Shown here: one piece after another, positions 24,822-33,405 of the stretch
How the letters are laid out: the number at the start of each line of letters is the position of its first letter
Numbering within the stretch: the stretch's first letter is position 1
Origin: Actinoplanes sp. M2I2
GTDB lineage: Bacteria > Actinomycetota > Actinomycetes > Mycobacteriales > Micromonosporaceae
NCBI RefSeq assembly: GCF_023544445.1
Contig: NZ_JALPVJ010000010.1
Coordinates: 1-64,000, forward strand
Length of the DNA: 64,000 nt
Reading direction: 5' to 3'
The notes under the pieces: model-generated
Seen by the model: the letters and a program-made list of their open reading frames with translations, nothing else
Told to the model about the DNA's origin: nothing
Databases searched by the model: none
Position numbers and translations under genes: made by a program

Positions 24822-26134
24822 TCGGCGCTTCGTTCCACCGTGGTCAGCGCGGACAGCGGCCCTTCGACCCGGGCGGCGTCGCCCAGCACCACCGTGACCG
24901 CGTTCGTCGGCGCGAGGAAGCGGGCGGCCACCTCGGCCACCTGCTCCCGGGTGGCGCCGGCCAGCGCGGCCGAGTACTGCCGGAGGTGGTCGAGCCGCAG
25001 ACCGAAGCTGGCGTACATGCTGGCCAGACCGGCCAGGCCGGCCTGGGTCGACATGCCCAGCCGCAGGGTGCCCAGCGCATATCGGCGGGCCTGCTCCAGC
25101 TCCTCCTCGCCGGGCGGCAGGCTGGCGATGCGCCCCAGCTCGTACAGGGTCTCGAGCAGGGACGGACCGGTCACCTCGGTGGCGACCTCGGCCGAGACCA
25201 CCAGCGCCGAGCCGGCCAGGAAGTGCTCGATGCCGGTGTGCGGGCCGTAGGTGTAGCCCTTGTCCTCGCGCATGTTCTCGACCCAGCGGGACGAGAAGTA
25301 GCCGCCGAAGACCAGGTTGGCCAGCTGCAGGGCCGCGTAGTCGGGGTCGGTGCGGTCGAGCGCGGGCAGGGCCATGCGCAGCGACGACTGCACCGCGCCG
25401 GGCCGGTCGACCAGCAGCAGCGGGCCGGGCTCGAGCGCCGGGATGGGCGGCACCTCGACGGCCTTGGCCGGGCCGGTCCAGCTGCCGAGCGCCTTCTCCG
25501 CCGCGTCGATCGCCTTTTCCGGGTTCAGGTCGCCGACCAGCACCAGCACCGCGCCCTCGGGACGGACCCGCTCGGCGTGCAGGGTGCGCAGCTGGGCCGG
25601 GCGGACCGCGCGCACCTGGTCGGGCCCGGGGGTCTGCACCGCGTACGGGTGCTTGCCGAACATCCTCTTGAGCAGCGCCGTGCGGGCCAGGTGGGCCGGC
25701 TGGGTCAGCGCCACCTGGATGTGGTCGACCAGGCGGTCGCGCTCGGTCGCCACCTCGTCGTTCGGGTACGCCGGGTCGGTCAGCACCGCGGCGAGGATCT
25801 CGAGCATGCGGTCGAGCCCGGAGGCCAGCGAGTTGCCGGTGACCAGCAGCCGGTCGGGGTCGAGGCCGGCCGACAGACCGCCGCCGACCGCCTGCAGCTC
25901 GGCCGCGATGTCGACGCTGCTCATCGTGCTGGTGCCGGTGAACAGCGCCTGCGAGAGCACGGTCGCCCGGGGCAGCGGCGTCTTGCCGAACGGCACCCGC
26001 AGCCGCAGCTCGACCAGCGGCACGGAGGTACGCCGGATGGCGATCACCGTGAGGCCCCCGGCCAGCGTGCGCTCGGCCTCCTTGGGCAGCTTGAGCTTCG
26101 CGTCCGGGATCAGATCGGGGAGGGTGTGGCTCAT
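24818..26134 (-). CDS. M16 peptidase-like protein, non-catalytic subunit
   Basis: A 438-residue M16 (pitrilysin/processing peptidase) fold without the HxxEH zinc motif; the place where it should be reads LSQALFTGTSTMSS. The C-terminal M16 domain is typical (SSRWVENMREDKGYTYG, containing the conserved Arg/Tyr of the substrate site). Such proteins pair with a catalytic partner, as alpha and beta subunits of processing peptidases do. The partner is the gene directly upstream (26131), joined by a 4-bp overlap; the nudC gene is coupled downstream. Confidence 0.9.
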   Translation of the reverse strand: MSHTLPDLIPDAKLKLPKEAERTLAGGLTVIAIRRTSVPLVELRLRVPFGKTPLPRATVLSQALFTGTSTMSSVDIAAELQAVGGGLSAGLDPDRLLVTGNSLASGLDRMLEILAAVLTDPAYPNDEVATERDRLVDHIQVALTQPAHLARTALLKRMFGKHPYAVQTPGPDQVRAVRPAQLRTLHAERVRPEGAVLVLVGDLNPEKAIDAAEKALGSWTGPAKAVEVPPIPALEPGPLLLVDRPGAVQSSLRMALPALDRTDPDYAALQLANLVFGGYFSSRWVENMREDKGYTYGPHTGIEHFLAGSALVVSAEVATEVTGPSLLETLYELGRIASLPPGEEELEQARRYALGTLRLGMSTQAGLAGLASMYASFGLRLDHLRQYSAALAGATREQVAEVAARFLAPTNAVTVVLGDAARVEGPLSALTTVERSAE

Positions 26135-27438
26135 GCGACGGCTCCGGGGATGACCTCGACGGTGGCGCGCCGCTCCGGGCGCAGGGTGGCGGCCGCGGCG
26201 ACGATCTGCGCCTCGGTGACCTCGCCGACCAGTTTCGGCAGTTCGTTGAGCATCTCGGGACGGCCGCGCTGCAGCTCGAGCACCGCCATCGGCAGCGCCC
26301 GGCCGAGCACCGCGTCGGTGTCCCGCAGCAGGTGGGTGGCGATGCGGGCCTGGACCCGCTCGAGCTCGCCGGGGGCCAGCCCGTCGGCGGCCAGCCGGTC
26401 GAGCTCCTCGTCGACCGTGCGCAGCACCTTGTCGGCGTCGCCGCCGGGCGGCATGTGCGCCTGGATCAGCATCGCCGTGGGGTTGCGGACCTGGAACTCG
26501 TCGCCCATGAAGCCGATGTAGCCGCCGATGCTGGTGACCGTGCGGTCGCGCTGCACCAGGCGCTCGACCAGCCGGGAGGCGTCGCCGTCGGTGAGCACCT
26601 CGGCCAGCACGACGAACGGCAGGTAGTTGTCGAAGTCGCCGATCGGGTCGGGCACCCGCCAGGCCCCGGCCACCCCGGGCAGCGGTGCGAGCCGGTCGGT
26701 GTACGAGTCGCGCTTCTCGCCGGTCAGGTCGGGCTCGTCGAAGTCGGGCAGCGGCGGCGCCGGACGGGCCGGCACGTCGCCGAAGTGGCGGTGGATCATC
26801 TCGGTCGCGGTCGCCACGTCGAAGTCGCCGGCCACCGCCAGGGTGGCGTTGCCACAGGCGTAGTAGCGGTCGAAGAAGGCCTGGGCGTCCTCGACGGTGG
26901 CGCTGTCGAGGTCACCGAACGAGCCGTAGCCGTCGTGGGCGTTCGCGAAGGTCGAGAACATCACCGGGGGCAGCCGCAGCCAGGGGAACCCGCCGTAGGG
27001 CCGGTTCAGCACGTTGACCCGGATCTCTTCCTTAACCACGTCGATCTGGTTGAGCAAATTCTCCTCGGTCAGCCGCGGCCCGCGCATGCGGTCGGCCTCG
27101 AGGAACAGCGCCCGCTCGAGAGCGCCCGCCGGGAGCACCTCGAAGTAGTCGGTGTAATCCAGGTGGGTGGACCCGTTGAAGGTGCCGCCGGCGCCCTGCA
27201 CGTGCCGGAAGTGGGCCAGCTTCTCGAGGTTGGCCGAGCCCTGGAACATCAGGTGCTCGAAGAGGTGGGCGAAGCCGGTGCGGCCCTCGGGCTCGGATCG
27301 GATGCCCACGTCGTAGACGACCGCCACCCCGACGACCGGGGCGCTGCGGTCGGGGGTGAGCACCACCCGCAATCCGTTGGCCAGGGTGAAACGCTCCACC
27401 GGGTACTTCGTCGCGGGGATCTTGATTCTGCGCGCCAC
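26131..27438 (-). CDS. M16 zinc metallopeptidase, catalytic subunit
   Basis: A 435-residue M16 peptidase with the inverted zinc motif HLFEH (residues 58-62) and the distal Glu in DVVKEEIRVN about 76 residues further on. It is first in a three-gene operon (M16 catalytic, M16 non-catalytic, nudC) with 4-bp overlaps. No signal peptide is present, so the heterodimer is probably cytosolic. Substrates are unknown. A start at ATG 27438 fits the family. Confidence 0.92.
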   Translation of the reverse strand: MARRIKIPATKYPVERFTLANGLRVVLTPDRSAPVVGVAVVYDVGIRSEPEGRTGFAHLFEHLMFQGSANLEKLAHFRHVQGAGGTFNGSTHLDYTDYFEVLPAGALERALFLEADRMRGPRLTEENLLNQIDVVKEEIRVNVLNRPYGGFPWLRLPPVMFSTFANAHDGYGSFGDLDSATVEDAQAFFDRYYACGNATLAVAGDFDVATATEMIHRHFGDVPARPAPPLPDFDEPDLTGEKRDSYTDRLAPLPGVAGAWRVPDPIGDFDNYLPFVVLAEVLTDGDASRLVERLVQRDRTVTSIGGYIGFMGDEFQVRNPTAMLIQAHMPPGGDADKVLRTVDEELDRLAADGLAPGELERVQARIATHLLRDTDAVLGRALPMAVLELQRGRPEMLNELPKLVGEVTEAQIVAAAATLRPERRATVEVIPGAVA

Positions 27439-27552
27439 GAAATGACATTAGCGCCTTCTCCGGCCAGCGTCGCGACTGCATGTCACCACGCGGCCACCCG
27501 GCGGCATCGATCGGTCGTCGCACTTCCGGGGGGCGAGGCTTGACGCCAATCC

Positions 27553-27585
27553 CTACTTAGACCATCATTCCCATCTACTAGGTAG
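27553..27585 (+). promoter_or_regulatory. Palindromic site upstream of the Rrf2 gene
   Basis: A tight palindrome CTAC-TAG-GTAG lies at 27575-27585, and an outer inverted copy CTACTTAG lies at 27553-27560. The AT-rich block ends 31 bp before the GTG start of the Rrf2 regulator. It is a candidate operator for autoregulation of the transport operon. Confidence 0.5.
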
Positions 27586-27616
27586 GCAAACGCGGGTATG
27601 CGGGACAGGGGGCCAC

Positions 27617-28027
27617 GTGTACGTCTCGGCGCGCACCGACTACGCCGTGAGGGCCATGCTCTCGGTGACGGCGGAACAGCCCAGGCTCGTGAAGGCCGCC
27701 TCGCTCGCCGCCGCCCAGGACATCCCGCTCAGCTTCCTGCAGGGCATCCTGCTCGACCTGCGCCGGGCCGGCCTGCTGCACAGCCACCGCGGTGTCGACG
27801 GCGGCTACGCGCTGGCCCGGCCGGCCGACCAGATCACCGTCGGCGATGTCGTCCGGGCCGTCGGCGGGGCCCTGGCCACCGTGCGCGGGCTGCCCACCGC
27901 CATCGCGACCTACCACGGCGCGGCCACCGGGCTGCACGACGTGTGGGTCGCCGTCGAGGAAGCCATCGAGGGCGTCGTCGATCACAAGACCCTGGCCGAA
28001 CTGTCCACCCTTAAGGAGTCCGCATGA
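27617..28027 (+). CDS. Rrf2 family transcriptional regulator
   Basis: A 136-residue winged-helix regulator (VSARTDYAVRAMLSV, then PLSFLQGILLDLRRAGLLHSHRGVDGGYALARP, with the typical recognition helix and wing). It contains no cysteine, so unlike IscR or NsrR it cannot hold an iron-sulfur cluster and probably responds to a small molecule, as CymR does. GTG 27617 is the start. It is first in an operon and overlaps the binding-protein gene by 4 bp (ATGA), suggesting that it controls uptake by the transporter behind it. Confidence 0.9.
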   Translation: MYVSARTDYAVRAMLSVTAEQPRLVKAASLAAAQDIPLSFLQGILLDLRRAGLLHSHRGVDGGYALARPADQITVGDVVRAVGGALATVRGLPTAIATYHGAATGLHDVWVAVEEAIEGVVDHKTLAELSTLKESA

Positions 28028-29094
28028 GCTTCCGCGCCATCCGCGCGCTGGCCCTGGCCACCACCGCCCTTCTGTCCGCCTCGCTGCTGACCGCGTGCGG
28101 CGGCGACGACGACGCGGCAGCCGGCGGAGCCGGCGGTTCGGCCGAGGCCGCGTCGCTGCGCCTCGGCTACTTCCCCAACATCACCCACACCCCGGCCCTG
28201 ATCGGGGTCAACAAGGGCTACTTCCAGACCGCCCTGGGCGGCACCAAGCTCGAGACCAAGACGTTCAACGCCGGTCCGGCCGCGATCGAGGCGCTCTTCT
28301 CGGGCGCGATCGACGCCACGTACATCGGCCCGAACCCGGCCATCAACGGCTGGGCCCAGTCCAAGGGCACCGGCCTGAAGATCATCGCGGGCAGCACCTC
28401 GGGCGGCGCCGGCCTGGTGGTCAAGGAGGGCATCAACGGCCCGGCCGACCTCAAGGGCAAGAAGATCGCCACCCCGCAGCTGGGCAACACGCAGGACGTC
28501 GCGCTGCGGGCCTGGCTCAAGGAGAACGGCCTCAACGCCGACCAGCAGGGCGGCGGCGACGTGTCGGTGCTCCCGCAGGACAACGCGACCGCGCTGCAGG
28601 CCTTCGCCCAGGGCGCGATCGACGGCGCCTGGGTGCCCGAGCCCAACCTGAGCCGGCTGGTGCTCGAGTCCAAGGGCAAGGTCCTGGTCAACGAGAAGGA
28701 CCTGTGGCCGAGCGGGCTGTTCGTCACCACCCACCTGATCGTCACCCAGGAGTTCCTCAAGAAGTACCCGGCCACGGTCAAGAAGCTGGTGCAGGGCCAC
28801 CTCGAGTCGCTCGACTACATCGAGAAGAACAACGCCGAGGCCCAGAAGACGGCCAACGCCCAGCTCGAGGCGCTCAGCGGCAAGCCGCTGAAGGACGAGG
28901 TGCTCGCCGCGTCGTTCAAGAACCTGACCTTCACCGCCGACCCGGTCGCCTCGTCGCTGTTCACCAGCGCCAAGCACGCCGAGGACGTCGGACTGCTCAA
29001 GCCGGTCGACCTCAAGGGCATCTACGACCTCGGGCCGCTCAACGAGCTGCTCAGGGCCGCGGGCAAGCCCGAGGTCAGCGACGCGGCGGCCTGA
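28024..29094 (+). CDS. ABC transporter substrate-binding lipoprotein (SsuA/TauA-like)
   Basis: A 356-residue lipoprotein with a lipobox LLTAC (Cys 25) followed by an acidic linker. The mature part has the NMT1/SsuA-like signature (LRLGYFPNITHTPALIGVNKG, AGPAAIEALFSGAIDATYIGPNPAING). Such proteins bind aliphatic sulfonates, taurine, nitrate or thiamine precursors; sulfonate-type sulfur sources are the best guess with an Rrf2 regulator next door. It is followed after 13 bp by the ATPase gene. Confidence 0.88.
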   Translation: MSFRAIRALALATTALLSASLLTACGGDDDAAAGGAGGSAEAASLRLGYFPNITHTPALIGVNKGYFQTALGGTKLETKTFNAGPAAIEALFSGAIDATYIGPNPAINGWAQSKGTGLKIIAGSTSGGAGLVVKEGINGPADLKGKKIATPQLGNTQDVALRAWLKENGLNADQQGGGDVSVLPQDNATALQAFAQGAIDGAWVPEPNLSRLVLESKGKVLVNEKDLWPSGLFVTTHLIVTQEFLKKYPATVKKLVQGHLESLDYIEKNNAEAQKTANAQLEALSGKPLKDEVLAASFKNLTFTADPVASSLFTSAKHAEDVGLLKPVDLKGIYDLGPLNELLRAAGKPEVSDAAA

Positions 29095-29107
29095 AGGGTC
29101 CGATCTC

Positions 29108-29860
29108 ATGAGCCTCCTGCAACAGACCGAAGCAGTCGTACGCCTGGAGAGCATCTCCAAGAGCTACGGCGACCTCCTGGCCCTCGACCGGGTGTCGCTG
29201 ACCGTGCGGCAGGGCGAGTTCGTCTGCCTGCTCGGCGCGTCCGGCTGCGGCAAGAGCACGCTGCTCTCCCTGGTCGCCGGGCTGGACGGGATCAGCGGCG
29301 GCTCGCTCGACATCGGCGGTCGCCGGGTGTCGCTGATGTTCCAGGAGGCCGCGCTCTTCCCGTGGCTCTCGGTCCGGGGCAACGTCGAGCTCCCGCTCCG
29401 GTTGGCCGGCGTCTCCCGGACCGAGCGCCGCAAGCGCGCCGACGAGCTGCTCGACATCGTGCGGTTGCGCGACTTCGGCGACAAGCGGCCGCACGAGCTC
29501 TCCGGCGGCATGCGCCAGCGGGTCGCCCTGGCTCGCGCGCTGGCCCAGAACGCCGACATCCTGCTGATGGACGAGCCGTTCGGGGCGCTCGACGCGATGA
29601 CCCGCGACATCCTGCACGACGAGCTCGAACGGATCTGGCGCGAGCAACAGCTGACGGTCATGTTCGTCACGCACAACGTGCGCGAGGCGGTGCGGCTGGG
29701 CGACCGGGTGATCCTGCTCAGCAGCCGCCCGGGCCGGGTGATCGAGGACTACGCGATCACCCACGAGCGCCCCCGGCGCATCGACTCCCCCGAGGTTTCC
29801 GGCCAGGCCGCCGAGATCACCGACCGTCTCCGCGCGGAGGTCGCCCGTCATGGCCATTAA
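29108..29860 (+). CDS. ABC transporter ATPase (SsuB/TauB-like)
   Basis: A 250-residue ATPase with Walker A GASGCGKST, signature LSGGMRQRVALARAL, Walker B DILLMDEPFGALDAMTR and the switch His in MFVTHNVREAV. The absence of a regulatory C-terminal domain is typical for the nitrate/sulfonate/taurine group. Its last 11 bp overlap the permease gene, so the two are coupled. Confidence 0.92.
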   Translation: MSLLQQTEAVVRLESISKSYGDLLALDRVSLTVRQGEFVCLLGASGCGKSTLLSLVAGLDGISGGSLDIGGRRVSLMFQEAALFPWLSVRGNVELPLRLAGVSRTERRKRADELLDIVRLRDFGDKRPHELSGGMRQRVALARALAQNADILLMDEPFGALDAMTRDILHDELERIWREQQLTVMFVTHNVREAVRLGDRVILLSSRPGRVIEDYAITHERPRRIDSPEVSGQAAEITDRLRAEVARHGH

Positions 29861-30776
29861 GTACCCGTCCGCGCGCGCCGGGCTCGAGGGCACGACCGCC
29901 CAGGCGGACGTGCCGGAGGCGCCCGAGAAGGTCGCCGCCGCGGAGGTCAGCGGGCTCGACGCGCTCGAGCTGCAGCCGCATCGCGACCGGGGCCGGCTGA
30001 GCCGGCGGATCTGGCGCAGCACCTGGCCCAAGGTGCTGGCCATCGGCATCGTGCTGCTGATCTGGCAGATCGCGGTCTGGTCGGAGTGGAAGCCGATCTA
30101 CGTGCTCCCGTCCCCGGCGACCGTCTTCACCGACCTCGGCACGGTCATCACCACGGGCGACTTCTGGGACGGCGTACGGGTGACCATGACCCGCGCGTTC
30201 ACCGGCTTCCTGCTGGCGGTGGCGATCGGCACGATCATCGGCGCGCTGGTGTCGCAGTTCGCGCCGCTGCGGGCGGCCATCGGCTCACTGATCACCGGCC
30301 TGCAGACGATGCCCTCGATCATGTGGTTCCCGCTGGCCATCCTGCTCTTCCAGCTGAGCGAGAGCGCCATCCTGTTCGTGGTCGTGCTGGGCGCGGCCCC
30401 GTCGGTGGCGAACGGCCTGATCAGCGGCATCGACTACGTGCCCCGCACGTGGCTGCGGGTGGGCCAGGTCCTGGGCATGCGGGGCTTCGCCAAATACCGG
30501 CACCTGATCCTGCCGGCGTCGCTGCCCTCGTTCATCTCCGGCCTCAAGCAGGGCTGGGCGTTCTCGTGGCGCAGCCTGATGGCGGGCGAGCTGCTGGTCA
30601 TCGTGCCGGGGGCGCTGTCGATCGGCGTACGCATGCAGCAGGCCCGTGACCTCAGCGACTCGAGCCTGGTGATCTCCTACATCATCGTCGTGCTGGTGAT
30701 CGGCATCCTGATCGACGTCTTGTTCAACACCGCGGACAACGCTCTGCGCAAGCGCTGGGGCCTGGTCGGGAGCTGA
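29850..30776 (+). CDS. ABC transporter permease (SsuC/TauC-like)
   Basis: A 308-residue permease with about six transmembrane helices after a 55-residue charged cytosolic N-terminus. The coupling EAA-like loop is visible (RVGQVLGMRGFAKYRHLILPASLPSFISGLKQG). It is the last gene of the rrf2-binding protein-ATPase-permease operon and is followed by a strong terminator (30815-30845). The long N-terminal extension is unusual for the family; an internal start is possible but lacks a clear ribosome-binding site. Confidence 0.92.
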   Translation: MAIKYPSARAGLEGTTAQADVPEAPEKVAAAEVSGLDALELQPHRDRGRLSRRIWRSTWPKVLAIGIVLLIWQIAVWSEWKPIYVLPSPATVFTDLGTVITTGDFWDGVRVTMTRAFTGFLLAVAIGTIIGALVSQFAPLRAAIGSLITGLQTMPSIMWFPLAILLFQLSESAILFVVVLGAAPSVANGLISGIDYVPRTWLRVGQVLGMRGFAKYRHLILPASLPSFISGLKQGWAFSWRSLMAGELLVIVPGALSIGVRMQQARDLSDSSLVISYIIVVLVIGILIDVLFNTADNALRKRWGLVGS

Positions 30777-30814
30777 GGCCGGTCCGGATGTCCTGACCTG
30801 ATCAGTGGTTCGAA

Positions 30815-30845
30815 GCCCGCCGGCGACCGAGTGCCGGCGGGCTTT
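30815..30845 (+). terminator. Terminator of the ABC importer operon
   Basis: Perfect 10-bp arms GCCCGCCGGC/GCCGGCGGGC (30815-30824, 30833-30842) with an 8-nt loop, followed by TTT. Confidence 0.85.
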
Positions 30846-31542
30846 CGACACTGGTCCCTTTCTCGTCCCGTGGCATACGAGACGGGTTCCCCATCGCCAT
30901 AAGTCCGAAATGGACTGCCTGAGACTGCATCAATACGGTACGGGCATGGCATCTTCCCCATTTCCCCCACCTGCGCCCGCGCCTCCGAAATGGGCCTGAG
31001 CGGGATCTTCCCGGCGGACCGCCACGGAGGCCTTCACATGTTGGCCGCGAGGGCAGGGGCTGGGCCTGGGCGTCGGCGGCATGGAGCGGGTCGCGGTATT
31101 CCCACTGGCGATCTGGTGTTGTGCTGCCGGTTGCTGTCTAATCGCCAGAGCTCGCACCTTCGTACCCCGGGAGAACAGGCTCGGGGACCGCGTGCTGACG
31201 CACTGATCCCGGCCGACCCGGGACGGCGGCGATGTCGTGCCGCCGGCCCTCGAGGGCGACCGAGCAAACCGGACAGTTGTGGCATAGGGGTATAGAAATG
31301 AGTGATGTAACTCTCTATCTCGTCCCCAGTAACAGCTCTTCAACTTCCCAATGCGACCCTCGGTCACTGTTTTTACAAACGCCTACGCAGTACTGACATA
31401 GAAATGCGTCGATGATTACTGACCGTAGCACTACGGGGTGTGTTGAAGTGGAATCTGGTCGGCGTCGGCTCCCATCGAGCTCGACCGTGAATTGTCATGC
31501 CCTTCGCCGGGCCGGGCGCCGGCCGAGCGGAGGACGTCAACG
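30846..31542. other. Long leader/intergenic stretch before the beta-glucan operon
   Basis: About 700 bp with no convincing gene on either strand. It contains a hairpin pair (31207-31245) and a distinctly AT-richer part from about 31265 to 31440 with a near-repeated element ATAGAAATG (31292 and 31400). A long 5' leader or a multi-site promoter of cslA is the likely content. Confidence 0.5.
31207..31245 (+). promoter_or_regulatory. Two adjacent perfect hairpins upstream of cslA
   Basis: Hairpin 1: TCCCGG/CCGGGA (31207-31212, 31218-31223). Hairpin 2: CGGCGGC/GCCGCCG (31224-31230, 31239-31245). They abut without a gap, about 300 bp before cslA. They may be part of a structured leader or simply an upstream terminator; no riboswitch class was recognised. 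Confidence 0.4.
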
Positions 31543-33405
31543 GTGAGCGCCGTGCGGACTCCGTCACCAGATTCGCCGCACCACAGGCCGGCGCCCGTGG
31601 ACGACACCCGGGTCATCCCGTTGCCCCGCACGGCTCTGGAGCGGGACGGGCCGTGGGCTCACCTCGAGCAGACCCACATCTTCACGGACAAGTACAGCTA
31701 CAGCGCCTACAGCGTGCTCGCCGGGCCCGCGGTGGCGCCGGTCGGGAAGTCGGAAGGCAAGCCGTACCGGGTGAAGATGCGCCCGCTCGCCCGGCGGCGC
31801 CCGATCGCGACGGTGTTCATCACGCTGTTCGCCTTCGCGTTCGAGACCACGTTCTTCGGCTGGCTCATCTCCGCCATCGAGCTGCCCGACCCCGACCTGC
31901 GGCCGTTGCTGTTCGGCGCCACGATCTTCATGATCGCCGCGACCACGCTGATCGAGCTGTTCCGGCTCCTCAACGTCGTCACGCTCTGCCTGGCGACGAT
32001 CTGGGCGCGGGATCCGCAGCCGGTCATCCCGGACGCGAGGCTGCGGGTGGCGTTCCTGACCACGATCGTCCCGGGCAAGGAACCGGTGGACATGGTGGAG
32101 CGCACGCTGGTCGCCGCCAAGAAGATCCGCCACACCGGCCCGTACGACGTGTGGCTGCTCGACGAGGGCGACGACCCCGAGGTCCGCGCGATGTGCCGGC
32201 GCATCGGCGTGCGGCACTACACCCGCCGCGGCCTCCCGCAGTACAACACCCCGGTCGGCGCCATGAAGGCCAAGACCAAGCACGGCAACTACAACTCGTG
32301 GATCGATCGGCACGGAGATTCGTACGACGTGTTCGTCTCGGTCGACCCGGACCACGTCCCGCAGCCCAACTTCTGCGAGCGCCTGCTCGGCTACTTCAAC
32401 GACCCGGATGTCGCGTTCGTCGTCGGGCCGCAGGTCTACGGCAACTACGACAGCGTGGTGACCCGCTGGGCCGAGTCGCAGCAGTACCTGTTCCACTCGC
32501 TGTTGCAGCGGGCCGGGAACAAGCGTGGCATCGCGATGCTGGTCGGCACGAACAACGCGGTGCGCATCTCCGCCCTGCGCAGCATCGGTGGCCTGCAGGA
32601 CTCGATCACCGAGGACATGGCCACCAGCCTGGTCATGCACAGCACGGCCAACCCGGCGACCGGCGCCCGCTGGCGTTCGGTGTACACGCCGGACGTGCTC
32701 GCGGTCGGTGAGGGCCCGTCCTCCTGGACCGACTACTTCACTCAGCAGCATCGCTGGTCGCGCGGCACGGACGAGGTCGTGGTGCGCAAGTTCGGCCGGA
32801 TCGGCTGGAAGCTCGGGTTCGGGCGGGCGCTGCACTACGGGCTGCTGATGGCGTACTACCCGCTGACCGCGCTCGCCTGGCTGCTCGGCGCCAGCGTCGC
32901 GGCCTGCTACCTGCTGCTGGGGGCCAAGGGCGTACAGGTGCCGCAGGAGGTGTGGCTGATGCTCTACGTCGACGCCGCGCTGTTCCAGATCGGCCTGTAC
33001 CTCTTCAACCGCCGGCACAACGTGAGCCCGCACGAGGAAGAGGGCTCCTCCGGCCTGTCCGGGATGCTGGTGTCGACCCTGTCCAGCCCGCTCTACGTGT
33101 CGTCGTTCGTCGGCGCGCTGCTGGGCCGCAAGGCCGGGTTCGTGGTGACGCCGAAGGGCGACTCGACGAGCCCGGACCGCCCGGCCACCTTCAAGTACAG
33201 CCTGGCCTGGGCGGCGTTCTACGCCGCGCTGCTGGCGGCCTCGCCGTTCCTCGGGCACGTGGACGGCGCGATGTGGCTGTGGCCCAGCCTCAACCTGGTG
33301 ATCTGCCTGCTGCCGATCATCGTGTGGAAGATCCAGACCATGAGGCCGCCACCGGCCCGCAAGCGAGTCCTCGACCCGAAGACCATGGAGAAGACGTACG
33401 TATGA
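31543..33405 (+). CDS. cslA: Cellulose synthase-like glycosyltransferase (CslA)
   Basis: A processive GT2 membrane glycosyltransferase of 620 residues from GTG 31543 (GGAGG 9 bases upstream). Catalytic motifs are visible: DEGDD, VSVDPDHVP (DxD), DSITEDMATSL (TED) and QQHRW (QxxRW). Two transmembrane helices precede the catalytic domain and several follow. It is the homologue of Streptomyces CslA, which makes a beta-glucan at hyphal tips together with the copper oxidase GlxA. Here glxA overlaps it by 4 bp and a GH6 glucanase gene follows, the same three-gene layout as in Streptomyces. Confidence 0.93.
   Translation: MSAVRTPSPDSPHHRPAPVDDTRVIPLPRTALERDGPWAHLEQTHIFTDKYSYSAYSVLAGPAVAPVGKSEGKPYRVKMRPLARRRPIATVFITLFAFAFETTFFGWLISAIELPDPDLRPLLFGATIFMIAATTLIELFRLLNVVTLCLATIWARDPQPVIPDARLRVAFLTTIVPGKEPVDMVERTLVAAKKIRHTGPYDVWLLDEGDDPEVRAMCRRIGVRHYTRRGLPQYNTPVGAMKAKTKHGNYNSWIDRHGDSYDVFVSVDPDHVPQPNFCERLLGYFNDPDVAFVVGPQVYGNYDSVVTRWAESQQYLFHSLLQRAGNKRGIAMLVGTNNAVRISALRSIGGLQDSITEDMATSLVMHSTANPATGARWRSVYTPDVLAVGEGPSSWTDYFTQQHRWSRGTDEVVVRKFGRIGWKLGFGRALHYGLLMAYYPLTALAWLLGASVAACYLLLGAKGVQVPQEVWLMLYVDAALFQIGLYLFNRRHNVSPHEEEGSSGLSGMLVSTLSSPLYVSSFVGALLGRKAGFVVTPKGDSTSPDRPATFKYSLAWAAFYAALLAASPFLGHVDGAMWLWPSLNLVICLLPIIVWKIQTMRPPPARKRVLDPKTMEKTYV

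Noticed and set aside
31140-31270. c-di-AMP (ydaO-type) or other known riboswitch upstream of cslA
   Set aside because: The hairpins do not match the conserved core sequences of any riboswitch I can recall; kept only as structured DNA/RNA of unknown role.
30930-31367. 145-codon minus-strand frame before cslA
   Set aside because: No ribosome-binding site, no domain and composition unlike the neighbours; the region behaves like a leader.
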